In this document: piece by piece, positions 9,114 to 18,131 of the stretch
Numbering within the stretch: position 1 is the first letter of the stretch
Layout: each line of letters opens with the position of its first letter
Assembly: GCA_040384325.1 (NCBI GenBank)
Contig: JAZKJL010000005.1
Span: 1,178,001 to 1,242,000 of the forward strand
DNA: 64,000 nucleotides
Direction: 5' to 3'
Origin: JACMLX01 sp040384325
Lineage (GTDB): Bacteria > Gemmatimonadota > Gemmatimonadetes > Gemmatimonadales > Gemmatimonadaceae
Translations under genes and position numbers: made by a program
The notes under the pieces: model-generated
What the model saw: the letters and a program-made list of their open reading frames with translations, nothing else
What the model was told of the DNA's origin: nothing
Databases searched by the model: none

Positions 9114-9395
9114 TCAGAACACGGTCGGCAGGTTGCGACGGATGTCGCGCTGACCGTTGGCCACGCCAAGTCCGACGCTGAGGCCGACCGAGATCGCGGT
9201 GCCGGCGCCGATCAGCGGGATCAGGCCGACGATGGGCAGCGAGACGATGGCGGTGGCGAGGCCGGCGAGGATCGGCGCCCAGCCCGACTGGGCGGCCGGC
9301 ACGAACCGCAGGCGTGAGCGGACGAAGTTGCGGGCCTGGGTGTAGGCCAGCCACGCGAGGGTCAGGCTGGCGGCGTAGGCGAGCAGGGTGAACAT
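9114..9395 (-). CDS. Small membrane protein, unknown function
   Basis: 93 residues with a GGAG ribosome-binding site just before ATG 9395. The first ~20 residues (MFTLLAYAASLTLAWLAYTQ) form one membrane span. Residues 41-80 (ILAGLATAIVSLPIVGLIPL then IGAGTAISVGLSVGLGVANG) form one or two more, rich in Gly. No family is recognised. It sits upstream of the fucosidase gene on the same strand. Confidence 0.65.
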   Translation of the reverse strand: MFTLLAYAASLTLAWLAYTQARNFVRSRLRFVPAAQSGWAPILAGLATAIVSLPIVGLIPLIGAGTAISVGLSVGLGVANGQRDIRRNLPTVF

Positions 9396-9673
9396 GGTGG
9401 ATCTCCTGCGGGGGTCAGTCGGGGACGTGCTCTGGGTTATCGTACGCGGCGGGTGAGGTGCGGTTTCGCGGCGCGTGCCAGCGAGTCGGCGTTCGGGATC
9501 GACGGACTTTTAAAGCAGCGTGATCTGCTCCGTATCCTCGTCGGTGCGGAGCGAATTGGCGACAAGGTCGAACCGCCATGCAGTCTGTGACACGACAGTG
9601 GCGTCGTAATGCCTCGATGCAGTCGATCATCAGCGTCGTCCACATCGTCCACACAGCAGCCCGGAGCGCACCG
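9396..9673. promoter_or_regulatory. Divergent intergenic region
   Basis: 278 bp between the small membrane protein (minus) and the VOC dioxygenase (plus). No gene is evident. It contains a locally AT-rich stretch around 9508-9535 (CTTTTAAAGCAGC) that may hold promoter elements; no clear -35/-10 pair was assigned. Confidence 0.35.
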
Positions 9674-10600
9674 ATGGCCACCTCCACCGCCGACAGCGAC
9701 GGCTCGCAAACCGCCGCCCCCGGCACGTACGGCGTGGCGCCGGCGGGACACCGGCTCCCCGATGCGACCCGCATCCGGACGGTGACCCTCCAGGTCTCCG
9801 AGCTGCACACGTCGCGCGATTTCTACCAGCGCATCCTAGGCTTTCACGCCACCGAACTCGCCCCCAACCGCGTGTCGCTGAGTGACGTCGATGGTGGAGC
9901 GCCGCTCATCGAACTGATCGAGAATCGGGCCGGACACCCCCTCACCCGCAAGACGCTCGGCCTCTTTCACGTCGCCATCCTGCTGCCCTCACGTGTGGAA
10001 CTGGGCCGGTTCCTCGCCCACGTGCAGGCCGCCGGCGCACGGGTCGGTGCAGGCGATCACTTCGTCAGCGAAGCCCTCTACGTGCAGGACCCCGACGACC
10101 TCGGCATCGAGGTCTACGCTGATCGGCCCCGCGAGACGTGGCTCCGCAACGGCCGCGAATTGGTCATGGGTACCGACCCGCTCGATCGTCGCGGCCTGGT
10201 CGCCGCCGGTGCCGACCAGCCCTGGCGCGGCATGCCGGCGGGGACCACGATCGGCCACGTGCATCTGCACGTCGGCGACCTGGAGGAGGCCGGACGTTTC
10301 TACGGCGACGCCATCGGCTTCGACCGCATGGTGTGGTCGTATTCCGGCGCCCTCTTCCTCGCCGCCGGCGGCTATCACCACCACCTCGGCACCAACGTCT
10401 GGGCGGGACCCGGCGCGCGGCCGGCCGCGCCCGACGACCCGCAACTGCTGGAATGGAAACTCGAGCTGCCCGCCGAGTCGGACCTGCAGGCCGTCGGCGC
10501 CAGCCTGCGTGAGTTCGGGTATCCCGCCGGCGGTAGCGCTGACGCCCTGCTGACGCGCGACCCATGGGGCACGAGCCTGCGCCTGGTGACGCCGCGCTGA
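9674..10600 (+). CDS. VOC-superfamily ring-cleavage dioxygenase (CatE-like)
   Basis: 308 residues from ATG 9674, preceded by GGAG. Two vicinal-oxygen-chelate repeats are visible: residues ~35-150 (TVTLQVSELHTSRDFYQRIL) and ~195-305 (TIGHVHLHVGDLEEAGRFYG). The second repeat contains GGYHHHLGTNVWAG and ends in LEWKLELP. These supply the His and Glu metal ligands expected of CatE-type catechol 2,3-dioxygenases. The first repeat lacks the ligand His, as is usual when only one half is catalytic. No other aromatic-degradation genes are nearby, so the substrate is unknown. A hairpin terminator follows. Confidence 0.88.
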   Translation: MATSTADSDGSQTAAPGTYGVAPAGHRLPDATRIRTVTLQVSELHTSRDFYQRILGFHATELAPNRVSLSDVDGGAPLIELIENRAGHPLTRKTLGLFHVAILLPSRVELGRFLAHVQAAGARVGAGDHFVSEALYVQDPDDLGIEVYADRPRETWLRNGRELVMGTDPLDRRGLVAAGADQPWRGMPAGTTIGHVHLHVGDLEEAGRFYGDAIGFDRMVWSYSGALFLAAGGYHHHLGTNVWAGPGARPAAPDDPQLLEWKLELPAESDLQAVGASLREFGYPAGGSADALLTRDPWGTSLRLVTPR

Positions 10601-10627
10601 GCGGCGCGCCGACCGCACCAACGCAGC

Positions 10628-10656
10628 GGGGCGCGTCCCGATCCGGAACGCGCCCC
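10628..10656. terminator. Bidirectional terminator between convergent genes
   Basis: A 9-bp perfect stem (GGGGCGCGT with ACGCGCCCC) around an 11-base loop lies midway between the VOC gene (ends 10600) and the DUF1080 gene (ends 10686). Confidence 0.55.
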
Positions 10657-10685
10657 GTGTCCTTCACTCGTTCATGGCACCGCGA

Positions 10686-11444
10686 TCAGGGCGCCTTCTC
10701 GAGATCGCGCAACCAGACGTTGCGGAATCGCACCGGATGTCCGTGATCCTGCAGCGTGATCGGCAGGCGGTCGGCATGCGCGGTGTACGGCGGGCGTGAC
10801 TGATTCGCCGTCGGGCCCACCAGTTCCATGTTGTCCTGCACCAGCACGCCGTTGTGGAAGACCGTCAGCCGCGCGGCTGATTGCAGCGATCCATCGGACT
10901 TGAAGCGCGGCCGGTGATACACGATGTCGTACGTCTGCCACTCGCCCGGACCGCGCGAGACGTTCACCAGCGGCGGGAACTGTCCGTAGAGCGCGCCGGC
11001 CTGGCCATCGGCGTAGGTCGGATTGTCGCGCGAGTCGAGGACCTGTACCTCGTAGCGTCCATCGGCGAAGAACACGCCACTGTTGCCACGATCCTGGCCC
11101 GCTCCCTTGGCCGGATTCGGCGACGCCCACTCGATGTGCAGCTGCACGTCACCGAAGCTGTCGCGCGTGCTGAGCGTGCCGGTGCCGGTCACGACCTCGA
11201 ATGCGCCATCCACCACGCGCCACTTCGCCGGCTGTCCCTTGCCCTGCATCCACTTGTCCAGCGAGCGCCCATCGAACAGCACCACCGCATCGGTCGGCGC
11301 CGGCACGCTGTACGACGCCCCCGGCGCCACCACCACCGGCTTCGGCCGATCCAGCGAATGCTGCGGCCAGTCACTGAGCTTGCTCTGTGCGCCGAGTGGC
11401 GCGGTGCAGGCGGCCGCCACTGCGCAGGCGACGAAAAATCTCAT
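10686..11444 (-). CDS. DUF1080 (3-keto-disaccharide hydrolase-like) secreted protein
   Basis: 252 residues from ATG 11444, with a signal peptide (MRFFVACAVAAACTAPLGAQ). It shows the DUF1080 concanavalin-like fold: DAVVLFDGRSLDKWMQ, WRVVDGAFEVVTGTG, FGDVQLHIEWASP, GNSGVFFADGRYEVQVLDS and a C-terminal PVRFRNVWLRDL. Some characterised members hydrolyse 3-keto-disaccharides; most are unassigned. All family landmarks are present and the length is normal. It is a single gene; the next gene upstream on the same strand ends 124 bp away. Confidence 0.88.
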   Translation of the reverse strand: MRFFVACAVAAACTAPLGAQSKLSDWPQHSLDRPKPVVVAPGASYSVPAPTDAVVLFDGRSLDKWMQGKGQPAKWRVVDGAFEVVTGTGTLSTRDSFGDVQLHIEWASPNPAKGAGQDRGNSGVFFADGRYEVQVLDSRDNPTYADGQAGALYGQFPPLVNVSRGPGEWQTYDIVYHRPRFKSDGSLQSAARLTVFHNGVLVQDNMELVGPTANQSRPPYTAHADRLPITLQDHGHPVRFRNVWLRDLEKAP

Positions 11445-11568
11445 GGGCGACACTCGACGATGAAGGACGCTGATGCAAACCGAGCCCCGACGGTACCTCC
11501 GCCGGGGCTCGGTCAATTTACCGCACGCACCACGTTCGCTGCGCCTGGCGGCGCTGCCGCCGAACGGT

Positions 11569-12456
11569 TCAGCTGACGGTGAAGCTCTTCACCATGCCAT
11601 GCGCCACGTGCGGCTTGCCGTCCTTGGCATCGGGGATGAAGCAGATCAGCGCGTATTCGCCGGGGGCGAGGTCGATCGGCAGGTAGGCCACGCCACCCTT
11701 GCCCATGGCGGTGCTTCCCCCCATCGGCATGGCCGGCGGCGGGCCCTGCATCTTCATCGTCCAGTTCACGAAGTCGGTCGCCGTCTTGCCCGGGGCCAGC
11801 TTCACGATCAGCATCTCGTGCGCCTGTTCGGCGGCGTTCTCGAGGCGCACCGTGTGCTTGCCGGCGGTGATGACCGGCTGCACGTCCCACGCGTAGTCGC
11901 TCATCACGACCTTGATGTCGGCGGCGGGCACGGTGGCGGCCGGGCCGGTGGCGGGGATGACCGTCAGCGGCTGCACCATGCCCTTGGCGAAGTGCGGCAT
12001 GCCATCGGGGCTCGGGATCACGCACAGCAGCGCGTAGCTGCCCGGCACCAGCTCCTGCGTCACCACCTGTCCGTTGGTGGTGTCGGCGGGCGCATTCGGG
12101 CCCACCACCAGCTCGACCCACGGCGGCATCGGCGCCTCGGGCTTCATGTCCTTCATGCCGGCGGCGAAGTCCGCGTACGTCTTGCCGTCCTTGAAGCGGA
12201 GGAGCTGGATGTGATGCATCTCCGGGCCCTTGTTGAGCAGCCGAAGCGAGACCAGGCCGGCCGTGATGGTGTCCGGTGCGTCGTAGGTGTAGTCGCGGGC
12301 CACGACCGTGATGATGGTCGGCTCGACCGACGATGGCGCAGCGGCAGCGGCAGGGGCGGCGGAGTCGGCGACGGTGCCGGCATCCGGCTTGGCACACGCG
12401 ACGAGCGACAGGAGCGCCGCGCACGGCAGCAGCAGGGCGTTGGAACGGAACGACAT
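11569..12456 (-). CDS. Lipoprotein with two tandem cupredoxin-like domains
   Basis: 295 residues from ATG 12456. The leader ends in a lipobox (LLSLVACAKP), so it is an envelope lipoprotein. An Ala-rich linker precedes two copies of one domain. Copy 1 (~50-175) runs ARDYTYDAPDTITAGLVSLR, PEMHHIQLLRFKDGKTYADF, VPGSYALLCVIPSPDGMPHF and KGMVQPLTV. Copy 2 (~180-295) runs MSDYAWDVQPVITAGKHTVR, QAHEMLIVKLAPGKTATDF, APGEYALICFIPDAKDGKPH and HGMVKSFTV. Each copy keeps a His early and a Cys-x8-10-His later, the spacing expected of a blue-copper-like site (His, Cys, His, Met). Copper binding is inference. It may carry electrons or store metal outside the cytoplasm. Confidence 0.78.
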   Translation of the reverse strand: MSFRSNALLLPCAALLSLVACAKPDAGTVADSAAPAAAAAPSSVEPTIITVVARDYTYDAPDTITAGLVSLRLLNKGPEMHHIQLLRFKDGKTYADFAAGMKDMKPEAPMPPWVELVVGPNAPADTTNGQVVTQELVPGSYALLCVIPSPDGMPHFAKGMVQPLTVIPATGPAATVPAADIKVVMSDYAWDVQPVITAGKHTVRLENAAEQAHEMLIVKLAPGKTATDFVNWTMKMQGPPPAMPMGGSTAMGKGGVAYLPIDLAPGEYALICFIPDAKDGKPHVAHGMVKSFTVS

Positions 12457-12575
12457 CGATGAGTCCTCGGTGAGGGCAGATCGCGGCACGGTCGGCGGGA
12501 GGGAGCCGGGTGCGCGCGACGCCACATTGTGATGCGCTGCACGCGAATCGGGTAGATGTCGTGCATCGGGTCGTG

Positions 12576-12610
12576 CCGGTGCCTGCGCCGTCGTGCACCG
12601 GTGCCTGCGC
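12576..12610. repeat. Direct repeat in the divergent cupredoxin/MFS promoter region
   Basis: CCGGTGCCTGCGC occurs at 12576-12588 and again at 12598-12610, 22 bp apart, or about two helical turns. It lies within the 279-bp gap (12457-12735) between the two divergent genes. It could be an operator. Nothing else recognisable is in the gap. Confidence 0.35.
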
Positions 12611-12735
12611 AGGAACACCGCACCGTTAGACAGCGGGATTTCCGTCCCGTACTTTTCACCTGCCACCGGCGCTCGCCGAGTGTGCGGTTCGCGCAGCACG
12701 ACCCTCGCTGCCAGTCCTTCGACATCCGGCGCGAC

Positions 12736-14052
12736 GTGCCCAGACAGCCAGACCCCCCGCCCTCGAAGGGCCGCCTCGCCTACACGCTGGCGGTGCTGTT
12801 CGCGCTCAACTTCATGAACTTCTACGACCGGCAGGTGGTCGGGGCGGTCGGTGAGCGCATCAAGCAGGAATGGCAGTTGAGCGACTCGCAGCTGGGCGGC
12901 CTGACCACCGCGTTCGTGCTGATCTACGCGCTGGTGGGCATCCCGTTCGGGCGACTGGCCGACACGCAGCAGCGACGGGTGATCCTCTCCGGTGGCGTGG
13001 CGGTGTGGAGTGCGTTCACCGCACTGTCGGGTGCCGCTGGCAGTTACGCGCTGCACTTCCTGGCGCGCATGGGCGTGGGTGTGGGTGAGGCCAGCCTGGC
13101 ACCGACGGCCAATGCGTTGATCGCAGAGCTGTTCCCGCCGCGCGTGCGCGCGCGCGCCATCAGCGTGTTCATGCTCGGCCTGCCGCTCGGTCTCGGCGCC
13201 AGCTACCTGGTGAGCGGGCTGGTGGTGCAGGCGACGGGCGGCTGGCGGCCGGCGCTCTACGTGGCGGCGGCGCCCGGCGTGGTGCTGGCCGTGCTGGCGC
13301 TGTTCATCGTCGAGCCGGTGGGGCGAGTGGCTGGTACATCACCCGGCGCGCCATCGCTGAAGGCCAGCCAGAGCATCGCCGCCATCCTCCGTATCCGTGC
13401 GATGTGGTGGATCATCGCCTCAGGCGCGCTGATGAACCTCGTGATGTACGCGCTCGGCGCCTTCTCGACGTCGTTCTACATCCGCTACCACGGCCTCGAC
13501 ATCGACATGGCGAACCGCTTCAACGCCATGGTGTTCGGCCTCGGTGGCGGGCTGGGCATGCTGGTGGGTGGGCTGCTGGGCGACTGGGCCGGCCGTCGCG
13601 GTGCCGCGGGGCGGCTGCGGCTGGCGTCCATCGGAGCGCTGCTGGCTGGACCGCTGTTCTGGCTGGCGCTGGAACAGCCGCGCGGCAACGCCTGGGGTTT
13701 CGCGATGCTGGCGTTTGCCGGGACGATCGCGGTGTACCTCTACTACAGCACCGTGTACGCGGCCATCCACGACCTCGTGCCGGCCGGCATCCGCGGCATG
13801 GCGATGTCGGTCTACTTCTTCGTGTTCTACATCTTCACCGCGCTGGGCCTGGTGTTCTTCGGCAAGTTGAGCGACACGATGGCGGCGCGTGCGCTGGCGA
13901 CCGGGGCCAGTGCCGTCGAGAGTCGTGCCCTCGGCCTGCACGACGCGTTGTACGTGATGCCATTGTTCTGTGCGCTGCTGGTGGTGGTGCTGCAGATGGC
14001 GATGCGTGCCGCCGCGCGCGACACCACCGCGATGCAGCGATCCGCCGCCTGA
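12736..14052 (+). CDS. MFS transporter (spinster-like)
   Basis: 438 residues if translation starts at GTG 12736; the start is uncertain because the frame is open upstream and no strong ribosome site is seen. Twelve hydrophobic segments are apparent. Family marks include NFYDRQVVGAVG after the first helix, YALVGIPFGRLADTQQRR in loop 2-3 and GVGVGEASLAPTANALIAE. These resemble the spinster-like MFS group that moves organic anions or lipids. The substrate is unknown. The gene is followed 49 bp later by an exported sugar isomerase-like protein, so a sugar-acid substrate is possible. Confidence 0.85.
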   Translation: MPRQPDPPPSKGRLAYTLAVLFALNFMNFYDRQVVGAVGERIKQEWQLSDSQLGGLTTAFVLIYALVGIPFGRLADTQQRRVILSGGVAVWSAFTALSGAAGSYALHFLARMGVGVGEASLAPTANALIAELFPPRVRARAISVFMLGLPLGLGASYLVSGLVVQATGGWRPALYVAAAPGVVLAVLALFIVEPVGRVAGTSPGAPSLKASQSIAAILRIRAMWWIIASGALMNLVMYALGAFSTSFYIRYHGLDIDMANRFNAMVFGLGGGLGMLVGGLLGDWAGRRGAAGRLRLASIGALLAGPLFWLALEQPRGNAWGFAMLAFAGTIAVYLYYSTVYAAIHDLVPAGIRGMAMSVYFFVFYIFTALGLVFFGKLSDTMAARALATGASAVESRALGLHDALYVMPLFCALLVVVLQMAMRAAARDTTAMQRSAA

Positions 14053-14101
14053 CGCCGTTTCCCGTGTGACCTGTTCGTCGCCTCCTACGCCGGCACCCGC
14101 C

Positions 14102-15031
14102 ATGTCTGATCCCATGTCGCACGATCCGCTCACCCGTCGCGATTTCCTTGCGCAGTCGGGTGCCACCGCTGCGTTGTTCGCGGCCGCGCCGCTGCTCCCC
14201 GACGTTGCGGCGGTACGCACGCGACACACCGTCGCGCCGATCTCGAAGATCCCGATCGGCATCGAGCTGTACGCGGTGCGCAACGAGTTGCGGCGCGACC
14301 TGCCGGCCACGTTGCGTGCGGTGAAGGGGTATGGCTACGAGGTGGTGGAGTTCTTCGCGCCGTACCTCGGCTGGACCATCCCGTACGCCAAGACCGTGCA
14401 CACGATGATGGACGATCTCGGGCTGCGTTGCTACAGCACGCACAACGGCATCGCATCGCTGGTGCCGGGCGACACGATGACGAAGGCGATCGAGATCAAC
14501 CAGGTGCTGGGCTCGCGGATGATCGTGCTCGCGTCACCGCCGATGCAGGCCAGTGGTGCCGACGACTGGAAGAAGCTGGCGACACAACTGGCCGCCGCAT
14601 CCGCGACGCTGGCGCCGCATGGGCTGGCGGCGGGCTTCCACAATCATTCGGCGGAATGGGAGAAGACCAGCGACGGGCAGCGTCCGATGGACATCCTGGC
14701 GTCGAACACCCCGAACGAGTTCGTGCTGCAGCTGGACGTGGGCACGGCGGTGAAGGCCGGCGCCGATCCGGTGGCATGGATCAACGCGCACCCGGGCCGG
14801 ATCAAGTCGGTGCACCTGAAGGACTGGGCCCCGGGCGAGGAAAAGGACGAGAAGGCCTTCCGCGTGCTGTTCGCCGAGGGTGCGTCACCATGGAAGCAGA
14901 TCATCGCGGCGCTGGAGTCCACCGGTGGCGTGGAGTTCTACCTGATGGAGCAGGAAGGGAGCCGGTTCAGCGAGCTGGAGACGGCGCGCCGCTGCCTCGC
15001 CACCTGGAAGCAGATGAGGAAGCGCGCCTGA
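14102..15031 (+). CDS. Exported sugar phosphate isomerase/epimerase-like (xylose isomerase-like TIM barrel)
   Basis: 309 residues from ATG 14102. A Tat-like leader (LTRRDFLAQSGATAALFAAA) predicts export of a folded protein. The TIM-barrel family is shown by IGIELYAVRNEL, KGYGYEVVEFFAPYLG, LAAGFHNHSAEWEK, FVLQLDVGTAVKAG, RIKSVHLKDW and EFYLMEQEG. These include the Glu, Asp and His metal-ligand positions typical of the family. Secreted members are widespread in polysaccharide-degrading bacteria and often act on keto- or anhydro-sugars; the substrate here is unknown. It likely shares a transcript with the MFS gene. Confidence 0.86.
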   Translation: MSDPMSHDPLTRRDFLAQSGATAALFAAAPLLPDVAAVRTRHTVAPISKIPIGIELYAVRNELRRDLPATLRAVKGYGYEVVEFFAPYLGWTIPYAKTVHTMMDDLGLRCYSTHNGIASLVPGDTMTKAIEINQVLGSRMIVLASPPMQASGADDWKKLATQLAAASATLAPHGLAAGFHNHSAEWEKTSDGQRPMDILASNTPNEFVLQLDVGTAVKAGADPVAWINAHPGRIKSVHLKDWAPGEEKDEKAFRVLFAEGASPWKQIIAALESTGGVEFYLMEQEGSRFSELETARRCLATWKQMRKRA

Positions 15032-15106
15032 TGGCCTGACAGGCGTGGTCGAACGGCGTGCACTGCGGCATCATCCTCACCGATCGCAACACTCGATGGT
15101 GCCGCC

Positions 15107-17980
15107 ATGCCCGCCCGATCCATGACCGCTGCCCTCCGTTGGTCCGTCGTTCGCACGCTGCTGGCCAGCGCCGCCGCGCTGCTGGGCAGTACACCGCTCG
15201 CCGCGCAGGTGCTGCAGAACGCGCATGTGCGAGCCTCGTTCGGTCCGCGCGGACTGGTGTCCGTCACCGACATCGCCGCGCGGCGAACTGTCCGACTGCT
15301 CAACGACGACGTCGCGATCACGATCGGCGCCGACACGGTCGACAGCCGAACGCTGGCGGCTCCGGTGGCGTCGCGCGTGCCGTCGGGCGTCAGCTATCGC
15401 TATCGCTCCGGTACGATGCGGATCGACGTGACGTACGAGCTGAAGCCGGGCTGGCGGTTCGTCAGCAAGCAGCTGCGCATCACCGCACTCACCGCGCGAC
15501 GCTACACGGTGCGCGAAGTGACCCTGCTGCGCACCACACTGGCCGAGTTGCCGGTGAGTGTCTTCCGGCCGCAGAGTGCCAAGCCCGCGCTGGGCACGCG
15601 CGACTACGGCGCGGCGGTGCGGCTGGCAGGCAAGCATTCGCTGTTGCTGGTGGCGCAGAACCCGTTCCTGCAGGTGGAGACGAACGGCGCTGCGGTCGCC
15701 ATGCGCTACGCGCCGGACATGGAGTGGTTCGCCGGATGGGGTGACTTCATCTCCGACCGGGCGTTGATCGCGCCGGTGGCGTTGTCCGGGCGCGTGCTGC
15801 CGGCGGAGATGACCGCCGAATGGCGTACGGTGGAACGTGGTACCCCCGGCCTCGACGAGGCGGAGGTGGCCGCGTTCACCGGCATGGTGCGCGCCATGCT
15901 GCCGTACGAACCGGATCGCCCGCTCAACGTGTTCGTGGGATGGACGGCGAACGATTACCAGATCGACGTCGGCACCGGCGAGGGACGCACCGAGTACAAG
16001 CGGCTGCTGGATGCGGCCAAGTCGGTGGGCGCGGACTATGTGCTGTATGCACCGTCGAACTCCGCGGTCTCGCGACGCGAGGAGAGCGTGGATGACTGGA
16101 GCTGGGAGCACGTGCTCTGGCTCGGCCTCGGCCAGCAGATCCGCAAGAATCAGTGGAATCCGCGCACCAGCGCCATCCCGCCCACCGTGCAGGAGATGCT
16201 GGATGCCGCGCGTGCGCGGAAGCTCGGCCTGCTGGCGTACGTGTACCCGGTGTTGCCCTTCTCGCAGAATGCGGAGTGGCTGGTGCCGGCGCGCGCGAAC
16301 TCGCCGAAGCAGGTGGCGAACCTCGGCAATCGCGCCCTGCAGGATTGGTTGATCGAGGAGCTGGTGGCGTTCCACAACCGCACCGGCATCGCGGGCTACT
16401 CGTTCGACCACACCTTCCTCACCTACGAGGGTGCCAGTCGGTACGCGCAGTGGTACGGGTGGCGCCGCGTGATGGAGACGCTGCGCGAACGCGTGCCAGG
16501 CATCGTGCTGGACGGTCGTCAGGCGCACCACCTGTACGGTCCGTGGAGCTACCTCGCCGGCAGCTATCCGCATCCCACGTTTCACGACGAGCAACCGGAA
16601 AGCTTCACGCCGTTCCCCGACCTGCACTTCGATCGCGTCTCGGCCGATCGAGAGCGCTACACCGCCTACCGCTATCGCAACTACGAGTTCACGCCGAGTG
16701 AACTGGTGCCGGGGTACATGACCCACCAGACGTCGCGGTCGGACGAGAGCGACGACATGCCGTTCACCAACACCGCCGATCGCGGGCGCGTGCTGACACG
16801 CTTCCGTGCCCGCGACTGGGACTACCTCGGCTGGCGTTACTCGGTGCTCTCGTCGATCGCGCTGGGTGGCTGGAACAACGTGATCAACTTCATTCCGGCG
16901 CGTGACTCGGCTGAACACGCGAGCTTTCGCGAGGCCGACCGGGCGTGGCTGCGGAACTGGCTGGGGTGGACCGACAGGCACAAGGCGCTGCTGCGTCGCA
17001 CGCGCACGATCCTCGGTCAGCCGGCGCTCGGGAAGGTCGACGGCACCACGGCGATCGACGGCGACCGCGGCTTCATCTTCCTCTTCAATCCCGACCCGCG
17101 GCGGCGCACGGCGCGGGTGCCGCTGGATGCGAGCAGCGGGTTGACACGCGGCGGACGATTCGCGCTGCGTGAGGTGCACCCGCTCGCCGGACGCATGCTG
17201 GCGCACGGCTCGTCACCGACGTGGCAGCGTGGCGACACGGCGGAGCTGACGCTGGATGGTGGCTCGGCACTGGTGCTGGAAGTGGTGCCGATGTCGCAAC
17301 CGCTGCGTGCCCCGCTGGTCACCGGTGCCGCAGGACGCGCACAACTGCGGGGTAGCACGCTGGCGCTGGACAGCGTGCGGGGCGACGCGGGAACCGACGC
17401 GCACCTGCTGGTGGCGGTGCCCACATCGGCATCGGTGGTGCGCGTGACGGTGAACGGTGATCCGGCGCCGTTCACGCGTCGCACGCGTGGTGCGGTGGAG
17501 GTGGACGTGGCGTTCGCCGGGATGCGCTTCGCGCCGCTGCAGCCGGTCATCGCCTTGGATTCGACGTTCGCCGGTGGCCGAGTGGGTGGCACGTTCATGG
17601 TGCCGTCGCGCGTGTTCGCCCAGCTGCGGGCGCGACGTGCGGCGTGGCCGATTCCGTGGACGGCGGAAGATCATCGCACCACCTGGCTGGTGCCGGAGCG
17701 CCTGCTGCTTTGGGTGCCGATGGTGGCCGCCAACGACAGCATCACCGGCCGGCTGACTATCGACGGCACCGAGGTGCCGCTGGTGAAGGCCTACACGGCG
17801 GTGCGGGCGGTGCGGAGCACGTTCACGGGGTTCTACGCCGCCCTATCCGGCGTCGCACCCGATCGCGCACATCGTTTCGAGCTCGATCTGCCGGCGCTGC
17901 GTGGTGGGCAGCCGCTGGGGGTCTTCTTCGAGAACGTGGAGCCGGAGTACACGCTGGCTGCACCGCTCCGCCGACGTTGA
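15107..17980 (+). CDS. Large secreted protein, possible TIM-barrel glycoside hydrolase
   Basis: 957 residues from ATG 15107, with a signal peptide ending near LLGSTPLAAQ. I do not recognise the family with certainty. The first ~260 residues are beta-rich, like the N-terminal sandwich of large glycosidases. Residues ~280-620 look like a TIM barrel: NVFVGWTANDYQIDVG, LDAAKSVGADYVLYAPSN, AYVYPVLPFS, GIAGYSFDHTFLTYEG and GIVLDGRQAHHLYGPWS. Asp in YSFDHTF and Asp in VLDGRQ would be candidate catalytic acids. The C-terminal ~300 residues are again beta-rich. The arrangement resembles retaining alpha-glycosidases of the GH-D/GH-31 kind (inference). It is not in an obvious operon. Confidence 0.6.
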   Translation: MPARSMTAALRWSVVRTLLASAAALLGSTPLAAQVLQNAHVRASFGPRGLVSVTDIAARRTVRLLNDDVAITIGADTVDSRTLAAPVASRVPSGVSYRYRSGTMRIDVTYELKPGWRFVSKQLRITALTARRYTVREVTLLRTTLAELPVSVFRPQSAKPALGTRDYGAAVRLAGKHSLLLVAQNPFLQVETNGAAVAMRYAPDMEWFAGWGDFISDRALIAPVALSGRVLPAEMTAEWRTVERGTPGLDEAEVAAFTGMVRAMLPYEPDRPLNVFVGWTANDYQIDVGTGEGRTEYKRLLDAAKSVGADYVLYAPSNSAVSRREESVDDWSWEHVLWLGLGQQIRKNQWNPRTSAIPPTVQEMLDAARARKLGLLAYVYPVLPFSQNAEWLVPARANSPKQVANLGNRALQDWLIEELVAFHNRTGIAGYSFDHTFLTYEGASRYAQWYGWRRVMETLRERVPGIVLDGRQAHHLYGPWSYLAGSYPHPTFHDEQPESFTPFPDLHFDRVSADRERYTAYRYRNYEFTPSELVPGYMTHQTSRSDESDDMPFTNTADRGRVLTRFRARDWDYLGWRYSVLSSIALGGWNNVINFIPARDSAEHASFREADRAWLRNWLGWTDRHKALLRRTRTILGQPALGKVDGTTAIDGDRGFIFLFNPDPRRRTARVPLDASSGLTRGGRFALREVHPLAGRMLAHGSSPTWQRGDTAELTLDGGSALVLEVVPMSQPLRAPLVTGAAGRAQLRGSTLALDSVRGDAGTDAHLLVAVPTSASVVRVTVNGDPAPFTRRTRGAVEVDVAFAGMRFAPLQPVIALDSTFAGGRVGGTFMVPSRVFAQLRARRAAWPIPWTAEDHRTTWLVPERLLLWVPMVAANDSITGRLTIDGTEVPLVKAYTAVRAVRSTFTGFYAALSGVAPDRAHRFELDLPALRGGQPLGVFFENVEPEYTLAAPLRRR

Positions 17981-18000
17981 GCGACAAGGGAGTCCGCTGC

Positions 18001-18131
18001 CGTCGCGGCTGATTAGAAATCACTAAGATAAGTAGAAGCGCTCGGCATTTCGTGCTGATGGCGGGGCTGTGCGTCGCGGCCTACTGTAGAGGTTCACCCC
18101 CGTGGTACTTCCAGGCCAACAGGACGTGCAC
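18001..18131 (+). promoter_or_regulatory. AT-richer leader of the clan-CD-like gene
   Basis: Bases 18011-18045 (GATTAGAAATCACTAAGATA and on) are distinctly less GC-rich than their surroundings and precede a single gene. They include a TAAGATAAG stretch that could be a -10 region. The ribosome-binding site is AGGA at 18121-18124. No defined -35 was found. Confidence 0.35.

Noticed and set aside
15077..17206. 709-codon open frame on the minus strand
   Set aside because: It is antisense to the secreted 957-residue protein, and its translation is Arg/His-rich with no motifs, a usual high-GC artefact.
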